From Azospirillum lipoferum 4B (GTDB lineage Bacteria > Pseudomonadota > Alphaproteobacteria > Azospirillales > Azospirillaceae): a stretch of 64,000 nt of DNA. Below the pieces are notes generated by a model. That model was not told where the DNA came from, made no database searches, and was given only the letters and a program-made list of their open reading frames with translations. Location of the stretch: the NCBI RefSeq assembly GCF_000283655.1, contig NC_016622.1, forward strand, positions 632,501 to 696,500. The letters run 5' to 3'. Position 1 is the first letter of the stretch. Each line of letters opens with the position of its first letter. The translations under genes were made by a program, and so were the position numbers. Positions 58,666 through 64,000 of the stretch are shown piece by piece.

Positions 58666-58761
58666 GAGCTGTCTCCTGCCGGCGCGCTGGCGGACAGCCT
58701 GCGCGCCGGTGGCGAGGGGTTCGGGAACCGGGAAAAGGGGGCGGGAAGGGGGCCGGCCTCC

Positions 58762-59886
58762 TCAGTCCGCCTTGGCGATGTGGCCCTTCAGCAGCGCGTT
58801 CACTTTGCCGGCCGCCTCCATCTGCACCATGTGGCCGGCGCCGGGGATCACGGCGACCTGTGCCGTGTTCGCCAGAGCCTGGGCGTGGTCGGCGGGGATG
58901 ACGCGGTCCTCCTCGCCCCAGACGACGAGCGTCGGCGTCCTGGCGTCGGCGATCCCGGATGCCAGCACGCTGGCCTGCCGGCCGTCGGAGAACAGCGACG
59001 CCGAAAGCGCCCGCAGCGCCTCGTCCACGCCGTCCAGCCGCTTGTATTTCAACAGGTCGTCAACCATCTGGCGGCTGACAAGGCCACGGTCGGCGAACAG
59101 CGTCTCCAGCACCGGTTTCAGGTCGCGGCGGGATGTCGCACCGACGAAGCCCTGGATATAGCCGTTGTCGATTTGCTCACCCAGCCCGGCCGACGCGATC
59201 AGCGACAGCGACGCCACCCGGCCCGGCGCGTCGAGCGCCGTGCGCATCGACACTGCACCGCCCATGGAATGGCCGACGAAATGGGCGCGCTCCACCCCGA
59301 CACTGTCGAGGAAGCCCAGCACCGCCTGCGACAGGCCGGACAGGCTGGGATCGGCGATCTGCTTGGTGGATTGCCCATGGCCGGGCAGGTCGAGCGCGTA
59401 GACGGTGGCGCTTTCCGCCAGCGCGTCGATGGTGAACAGCCAGTTGTCGAGGTCGCCGCCGAAGCCGTGGACCAGCAGGACGGTCGGCCCGGTCTCGCCA
59501 CGTTTGGCGTAGCGGATGGTGCCGGCTGGGGTCTCGGCGGTGTGGTATTGCGGGCCGGCATCCGCCTCGCCGTCGTCTTCGCTGGCCGGGACGGCATAGG
59601 CGCTGATGAAGGCGTCGATGTCGTCGTCCGGCACGTCGGGCTCGGCCAGCACGGCGATCAGCGCCTTGACCGGATAGACGGTGCCGGGTTCGCCCAGCAC
59701 CCGGCGCAGCACGCCGGTCTCTCCCGCCTCGACCACGTTAGTGATCTTGTCGGTCTCGACCTCCAGCAACTCATCGCCGATGGAGATGGTTGACCCCGGC
59801 CGCTTCAGCCAGCCGGTGACCTTGCCCTCCGACATGGACAGGCCCCATTTCGGCATGACGATGGGCTTGATGCGCTCGTTCAACAT
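58762..59886 (-). CDS. acoC: Acetoin dehydrogenase E2 (dihydrolipoyl acetyltransferase) with alpha/beta-hydrolase fold
   Basis: 374 residues. The N-terminal lipoyl domain (about 8-85) has the modified lysine K47 in LEVETDKITNVVEAGE. After a linker, the C-terminal domain is an alpha/beta hydrolase with oxyanion loop LLVHGFGGDLDNW, nucleophile elbow VGHSMGGAVS (Ser about 208) and a late His (GAGHMVQME). This AcoC type, in which a hydrolase fold replaces the CAT domain, is known from acetoin clusters. It follows acoB after a spacer holding an intergenic palindromic repeat. The E3 subunit gene is not in the window. Confidence 0.94.
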   Translation of the reverse strand: MLNERIKPIVMPKWGLSMSEGKVTGWLKRPGSTISIGDELLEVETDKITNVVEAGETGVLRRVLGEPGTVYPVKALIAVLAEPDVPDDDIDAFISAYAVPASEDDGEADAGPQYHTAETPAGTIRYAKRGETGPTVLLVHGFGGDLDNWLFTIDALAESATVYALDLPGHGQSTKQIADPSLSGLSQAVLGFLDSVGVERAHFVGHSMGGAVSMRTALDAPGRVASLSLIASAGLGEQIDNGYIQGFVGATSRRDLKPVLETLFADRGLVSRQMVDDLLKYKRLDGVDEALRALSASLFSDGRQASVLASGIADARTPTLVVWGEEDRVIPADHAQALANTAQVAVIPGAGHMVQMEAAGKVNALLKGHIAKAD

Positions 59887-59928
59887 GGAACTCGGTCTCC
59901 TGGGGAATTTCTTGCTTTGCTAGGGATG

Positions 59929-60028
59929 CCCCCTCCCCAGCCCTCCCCCGCTTCGCGGGAGAGGGAGTAATCGCCAGAGCGGCGGAGTTCCCTCTCCCGC
60001 CTAAGCGGGGGAGGGTTAGGGAGGGGGC
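59929..60028. repeat. Intergenic imperfect palindrome (family member 2)
   Basis: Outer arms CCCCCTCCCCAGCCCTCCCC and the complementary GGGGGAGGGTTAGGGAGGGG, with a nested CTCCCGC..GCGGGAG-type core. It sits in the acoB-acoC spacer and shares the outer arms with 14380-14543. Confidence 0.65.
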
Positions 60029-60045
60029 AAAGGCTTGCGCTTACC

Positions 60046-61077
60046 TCACGCCGCGATGCTGCGCGCCCCCTTGGGCGACAGGGTACGCCGCGCGGCGGCG
60101 GCGATGCTGTCGGCGCTGGGCACGTACAGATCCTCCAGCGACGGCGCGAAGGGCACCGGCGTATGCGGCGCGCTCACCATCTGCACCCCGGCCTTCAGCG
60201 CCCCGAAGGCGTTCTGGCCGACGAAGGCGGCGATGTCGGTGGCGAGGTTGCAGCGCGGATGCGCCTCGTCCACCACCACCAGCCGGCCGGTGCGCTCCAC
60301 GCTCTCGACGATGGTGTCCCAATCGATGGGTGACAGGGTGCGCAGGTCGATCACCTCCGCCTCGGTGCCGTCCTTCGCCAGCGCCGTGGCCGCCTCCATC
60401 GCGCGGTGGACGGTCAGGCCATAGCTGACGATGGTCACGTCGTCGCCGTCGCGCAGCACATTCGCCTCGCCGAAGGGAATGGCGTAGCTCTCCGCCGGGA
60501 CCTCGCATTCCAGGCCGTAGAGGTTCTTGTGTTCGCAGAAGATGACGGGATCGTTGTCGCGGATCGACTGGATCAGCAGGCCCTTGGCGTCATAGGCGTT
60601 GCTGGGGCAGACCACCTTCAGCCCCGGAATATGGGTGAACAGCGGGGTGAGCATCTGCGAATGCTGGGCGGCGGCGCGGAAGCCGGCGCCGACCATGCCG
60701 CGGATCACCACCGGCGTCTCCGCCTTGCCGCCGAACATGTAGCGGAACTTTGCAGCCTGGTTGAAGATCTGGTCGAAGCAGACGCCCATGAAGTCGAGGA
60801 ACATCAGCTCCGCCACCGGCCGCAGCCCGCAGGCGGCGGCGCCGATGGCCGCGCCGATATAGGCGGATTCCGACAGCGGCGTGTCCATCAGCCGGTTGCC
60901 ATGCTTGGCGTACAGACCCTTGGTGACGCCCAGCACGCCGCCCCAGGCGTCGTCCTCGCCGTGGGCGCCGGTGCCGCCGACGATGTCCTCGCCCATGACG
61001 ATGACGGTGGGGTCGCGGCGCATCTCCAGGTCCAGGGCCTCGTTGATCGCCTGCTTCATGCTGATCTTGCGGGACAT
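60046..61077 (-). CDS. acoB: Acetoin dehydrogenase E1 beta subunit
   Basis: Thiamine-diphosphate E1 component, beta chain, 343 residues. Transketolase-type domains with MSRKISMKQAINEALDLEMRRDPTVIVMGEDIVGG, LRPVAELMFLDFMGVCFDQIFNQAAKFRYMFGG, SQMLTPLFTHIPGLKVVCPSNAYDAKGLL and the C-terminal EVIDLRTLSPIDWDTIVESVERTGRLVVVDEAHP. Pairs with acoA 37 bases upstream. Cleaves acetoin to acetaldehyde with transfer of acetyl to the lipoyl arm of AcoC. Confidence 0.95.
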   Translation of the reverse strand: MSRKISMKQAINEALDLEMRRDPTVIVMGEDIVGGTGAHGEDDAWGGVLGVTKGLYAKHGNRLMDTPLSESAYIGAAIGAAACGLRPVAELMFLDFMGVCFDQIFNQAAKFRYMFGGKAETPVVIRGMVGAGFRAAAQHSQMLTPLFTHIPGLKVVCPSNAYDAKGLLIQSIRDNDPVIFCEHKNLYGLECEVPAESYAIPFGEANVLRDGDDVTIVSYGLTVHRAMEAATALAKDGTEAEVIDLRTLSPIDWDTIVESVERTGRLVVVDEAHPRCNLATDIAAFVGQNAFGALKAGVQMVSAPHTPVPFAPSLEDLYVPSADSIAAAARRTLSPKGARSIAA

Positions 61078-61114
61078 GTGTTTCCTCCGCGCGTTTCGCG
61101 TTTATTGGATTGGC

Positions 61115-62098
61115 TCAGTAGGCGACGTAAACGTCGCGGAGCAGGTCTTCCGGCACCGGCAGCGGGGCGGCCTTGGCGGCGCGCGTAGCGTCCTCGATCA
61201 GCGCGTTCACTTCGCGGTCGATGGCCTGCAACTCGTCGCGGCCGATCACCCCGGCCTCGATCACCCGTTCCGACAGGATGGTCAGGCAGTCGCGGGAGGC
61301 GCGGATCGCCTCCAACTCGCCCTTGGCGCGATAGGTCTGGGCGTCGCCTTCGAAATGGCCGTAGAAGCGGACCATGTTGCATTCCAGCAGGGCCGGGCCG
61401 CCGCCGTCGCGGGCGCGGCGGATGATCTCGCCGGCCGCCTCGTACACCGCGAAGAAGTCGGTGCCGTCCACCGTGACGCCCGGCATGCCGAAGCCGGTGG
61501 CGCGGTCGACATAGCTGTCGCAGGACACTGCCCATTCCATCGCGGTGGATTCGGCATAGCCGTTGTTCTCCACCACGAAGACCACCGGCAGGTTCCACAC
61601 CGCGGCGAGGTTCAGGCTCTCCAGGAAGGTGCCCTGGTTCGACGCGCCGTCGCCGACGAAGGTGATGCCGACGCCGCGGTCGCCGCGCACCTTGGCCGCC
61701 AGCGCGGCGCCGCAGATCAGCGGCGCGCCGGCGCCGAGGATGCCGTTGGCGCCCATCATGCCCTTGGACAGGTCGGCGATGTGCATCGACCCGCCCTTGC
61801 CGCGGCAGGCGCCGGTGCTGCGGCCGTAGATCTCCGCCATCATCGCGTGGACGTCGACGCCCTTGGCGATGCAGTGGCCGTGGCCGCGGTGGGTGGAGGC
61901 GATGCGGTCGTTGTCGTTCAGGTGCATCATGATGCCGGTGGCGCAGGCCTCCTCACCGGCATAGAGGTGGACGAAGCCGGGGATGTCGCCCTTGGCGAAA
62001 TCGACGTGCAGCCGCTCCTCGAACTCGCGGATCGTCCGCATGGTGCGGTAGGCCTTCAGCAGCTCGTCCTTGCCGAGGGGGAAGGGATTCTGGGCCAT
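61115..62098 (-). CDS. acoA: Acetoin dehydrogenase E1 alpha subunit
   Basis: 327 residues from ATG 62098 (MAQNPFPLGKDELLKAYRTM). The thiamine-diphosphate motif is GDGASNQGTFLESLNLAAVWNLPVVFVVENNGYAEST (GDG...NN). Other family features: FVHLYAGEEACATGIM and THRGHGHCIAKGVD. It follows acoX by 32 bases. Length and lack of an extra N-terminal domain fit acetoin rather than pyruvate dehydrogenase; the linked acoX and butanediol genes support this. Confidence 0.95.
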   Translation of the reverse strand: MAQNPFPLGKDELLKAYRTMRTIREFEERLHVDFAKGDIPGFVHLYAGEEACATGIMMHLNDNDRIASTHRGHGHCIAKGVDVHAMMAEIYGRSTGACRGKGGSMHIADLSKGMMGANGILGAGAPLICGAALAAKVRGDRGVGITFVGDGASNQGTFLESLNLAAVWNLPVVFVVENNGYAESTAMEWAVSCDSYVDRATGFGMPGVTVDGTDFFAVYEAAGEIIRRARDGGGPALLECNMVRFYGHFEGDAQTYRAKGELEAIRASRDCLTILSERVIEAGVIGRDELQAIDREVNALIEDATRAAKAAPLPVPEDLLRDVYVAY

Positions 62099-62130
62099 GA
62101 GGTGTTTTCTCCCTGGATTGTATTTGGAGT

Positions 62131-63186
62131 TTAGAAAGCGGCCGTGACGGGCACCGGGGTGCCGGTCAGCAGCCGGTTCTGGCCAGCGTGCCGCATCACC
62201 GCGGCGACGTTGACCGTGCGGAAGGCGTCGTCCCGGAGCGTCAGGGACAGACGGTCGCGTTCGGAGAAGGACAGTTCGCGTTCGCCATCCAGCGCGATGG
62301 AGCCGGCGGCGACTTCCGGCACGAAGGCCACGTCGGCCGGCATGCGGCGCCAGTCGGTGATGCCGACCCGGGCCATCATTCCCGGCGCGATGGGGGCGTG
62401 GAGCGTGGTGGTGTTCTTGCGGCAGTCGCCGTCCGGCGACAGGCGAACCATCAGGCCGCCGCTCTCGTCGCGGCCGACGGGTTCCAGCAGGCCGGCGATG
62501 GCCGACATGCCGATCACCTCGGGGTCGGCGAAGGTGACGTAGAGTTCGCGGAAATTCTCGGTTCGCCACAGGGCGCGGGCGCCGATGTAGCGCTCCGTCA
62601 CCAGCGCCACGTCGACCAGCGCCATGTCGGTGACGGCACCGCCGTTGAGCGAGACATCGATGCGCTTGTTGGCGGCGAAGGCGATGTGCGGCGGCACCCG
62701 GCCGGTTACCGCCAGCCCGGTGGCGAGCCCGGTGATCGTCGGCTCGCGATGTTCGGGGAAGGCGTTGTTGGTGCCGGTGGAGATGCCGGCGATGGGCACC
62801 GTCCCGCATTCCGCCGCCACCGCCCGGTGGGTGCCGTCGCCGCCCAGCACCACCAGGGCCGAGACGCCGGCCCGCCGCATCTCGGCCGTGGCGCTGTGGG
62901 TGTCGGCGACGGTGCCGGTGACCGGCATGGAGACGGTGTGGAGGGCGGGGTAGATGTCCTCGCCGCGCGCTCTCGCCCGCATCATGCCGCGTTCGACATG
63001 GGCGCGGATGCCGCCATTCTCCGGCATCATCAGGACGTCACGCACCCCGCAGGCATGCAGCGCCGCCAGCACCCGCAGCAGGATGTTCGCCCGGTCGGCG
63101 ATCTGCAGGCTGGTGGCGTTGGCGACGACCCGGCGGATATCGCGGGCCGAAACCGGATTGGCGACGATGCCGACGACCGGAGCCAA
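62131..63186 (-). CDS. acoX: AcoX, NAD-kinase-like protein of acetoin catabolism
   Basis: 351 residues from TTG at 63186, which has GAGGGGGAGGCGC just upstream; no ATG fits. The diacylglycerol/ATP-NAD kinase-like fold is visible: VVGIVANPVSARDIRRVVANA at the N-terminus, ALVVLGGDGTHRAVAAECG (GGDGT motif) and AGISTGTNNAFPEHREPTITG. AcoX is regularly the first gene of aco operons; its exact role is not settled. It is the first gene behind the sigma-54 promoter. Confidence 0.92.
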   Translation of the reverse strand: MAPVVGIVANPVSARDIRRVVANATSLQIADRANILLRVLAALHACGVRDVLMMPENGGIRAHVERGMMRARARGEDIYPALHTVSMPVTGTVADTHSATAEMRRAGVSALVVLGGDGTHRAVAAECGTVPIAGISTGTNNAFPEHREPTITGLATGLAVTGRVPPHIAFAANKRIDVSLNGGAVTDMALVDVALVTERYIGARALWRTENFRELYVTFADPEVIGMSAIAGLLEPVGRDESGGLMVRLSPDGDCRKNTTTLHAPIAPGMMARVGITDWRRMPADVAFVPEVAAGSIALDGERELSFSERDRLSLTLRDDAFRTVNVAAVMRHAGQNRLLTGTPVPVTAAF

Positions 63187-63246
63187 GATTGCGCCTCCCC
63201 CTCGTTGCGGCGCGCCGTTGATCGACGCGCGGTTCGAAGGGGTAAG

Positions 63247-63262
63247 AGCAACCGCTGTGCCA
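63247..63262 (-). promoter_or_regulatory. Sigma-54 promoter of the acetoin cluster
   Basis: The minus strand reads TGGCACAGCGGTTGCT, which fits TGGCAC-N5-TTGCW exactly, about 60 bases upstream of the acoX start. Acetoin operons in several bacteria use sigma-54 and the AcoR activator, so the site makes sense here. No acoR gene lies in this window. Confidence 0.85.
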
Positions 63263-63326
63263 GATGGCCAGTTCAGCGGATTTTCTTGATTATCAACGGT
63301 TGGGGTGATGCGCTGGGGTGGGGCGT

Positions 63327-63368
63327 TGCAACAGGTGTTGCACGGACTGTTGCGCCGCCGGTGCAACA
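63327..63368. promoter_or_regulatory. Paired palindromes, likely AcoR-type activator sites
   Basis: TGCAACAGGTGTTGCA (63327-63342) is a perfect inverted repeat about a two-base centre. TGTTGC-N9-GCAACA (63348-63368) repeats the same half-sites at wider spacing. Both are 65-110 bases upstream of the sigma-54 promoter, where enhancer sites are expected. The region also lies between the divergent acoX and oxidase genes and could serve both. Confidence 0.65.
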
Positions 63369-63528
63369 GGTGTGGCGGCTTGCGATAGATCTGGAGCCAA
63401 CCTGTGGCAACCCGGCATTCCACCCCTGCGCATCGCCCGTCTTGCCAAGCGTTCGCCCGCCGCTTTAGCTTCGTTTGGTCATACCAATGAACGATCCCAA
63501 TGATCATCGACCGGGGAGGACAACACTC

Positions 63529-64000
63529 ATGACCGTCATCGCCACCACCCAGCCGCGCGCGGCCCTGACCGAGGAGGCTCGGGCCGAGCTGACGGCTCTG
63601 CTGGGCGACCGGTTCACCACCTCCCTGCCAGTTCGCGAGCATCACGGCAAGGACGAGTCCTATCACACGCCCTTCCCGCCGGACGGCGTCGCCTTCGCCA
63701 ATTCGACCGAAGAGGTCAGCGGGATCGTCAAGATCTGCGCGAAGCACAAGCTGCCGATCATCCCCTTCGGCACCGGCACCTCGCTGGAGGGCGGCATCGC
63801 GGCGCTGGCCGGCGGCATCACCATCGACCTGTCGGGCATGCAGCAGATCCTGCGCGTCAGCCCGGAGGATCTGGACGTCACCGTCCAGGCCGGCGTGACC
63901 CGCAAGCAGCTGAACGAGCATCTGCGCGACACCGGCCTGTTCTTCCCCATCGATCCCGGCGCCAACGCCTCTCTCGGCGGCATGTCGGCGACCAGGGCCA
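63529..64000 (+). CDS. FAD-linked oxidase (D-lactate dehydrogenase / GlcD type), 3' end outside window
   Basis: The start ATG at 63529 has GGGGAGGA upstream. The visible 157 residues are the N-terminal FAD-binding PCMH-type domain: FANSTEEVSGIVKICAKHKLPIIPFGTGTSLEGGIAAL (FAD pyrophosphate loop), ITIDLSGMQQIL, VTVQAGVTRKQLNEHLRDTGLFFPIDPGANASLGGM. This pattern is typical of cytochrome-linked D-lactate dehydrogenase and glycolate oxidase GlcD. Divergent from acoX with a 342-base control region. Substrate cannot be settled from the fragment. Confidence 0.9.
   Translation, partial: MTVIATTQPRAALTEEARAELTALLGDRFTTSLPVREHHGKDESYHTPFPPDGVAFANSTEEVSGIVKICAKHKLPIIPFGTGTSLEGGIAALAGGITIDLSGMQQILRVSPEDLDVTVQAGVTRKQLNEHLRDTGLFFPIDPGANASLGGMSATRA

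Overview
The window looks like a chromosome segment of an Azospirillum-type nitrogen-fixing alphaproteobacterium. It is high-GC overall and carries nifHDK next to the nitrogenase switch-off pair draT-draG. It also has several large chemotaxis receptors and an alphaproteobacterial housekeeping set (ftsY, dapF, leuB/leuD, mtaB, zapE). No rRNA, tRNA or CRISPR array was seen.

Layout. 0-3.2 kb: two methyl-accepting chemotaxis proteins, the first cut by the window edge. 3.5-8.0 kb: nifHDK on the minus strand, with a sigma-54 promoter, a NifA-type upstream site, a nifH-nifD intercistronic hairpin and a terminator after nifK. 8.3-14.4 kb: a low-GC orphan gene, an unrecognised helical protein, then draT-draG, an ArsC-like nif-associated gene, a class II glutamine amidotransferase and an azoreductase. 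14.5-33.9 kb: housekeeping genes (amn, ftsY, mtaB, a DUF2442/DUF4160 pair, dapF, GtrA and glycosyltransferase genes, a polytopic membrane protein, leuD, leuB, a KGG-repeat stress protein, a response regulator with a degenerate GGDEF/EAL-like partner, a CoA-ester lyase, pdxY, a sensor kinase, zapE).

33.8-53.5 kb is an integrated genomic island. The last 17 codons of zapE are present twice, once as the current zapE end and once 19.7 kb away beside a tyrosine-recombinase gene, as expected for attL and attR. Inside are an XRE regulator, IS21 and IS30 remnants, a complete IS630 element, a frameshifted IS1595-type transposase, and an ISL3 element that has cut off the catalytic end of the integrase. 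The main cargo is a tight seven-gene operon (48.2 to 37.0 kb, minus strand): a vWA lipoprotein, a four-helix membrane protein, a tubulin-like protein, a large protein with an actin/Hsp70-like ATPase domain, a membrane coiled-coil protein, a MotA/ZorA-like protein with a long tail, and a MotB/ZorB-like OmpA-domain protein. It looks like an envelope-spanning, ion-driven machine with two cytoskeletal-type nucleotidases, and it is the best candidate here for an undescribed system (defence or membrane remodelling).

54-64 kb: a third chemotaxis receptor, then a minus-strand acetoin/2,3-butanediol catabolic cluster (acoX-acoA-acoB-acoC, a short-chain dehydrogenase, a 2,3-butanediol dehydrogenase, lipA) behind a sigma-54 promoter with palindromic upstream sites. 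A divergent FAD-linked D-lactate/glycolate oxidase-type gene runs off the right end. Functions come from reading translated sequence and motifs by eye; no database search was possible.
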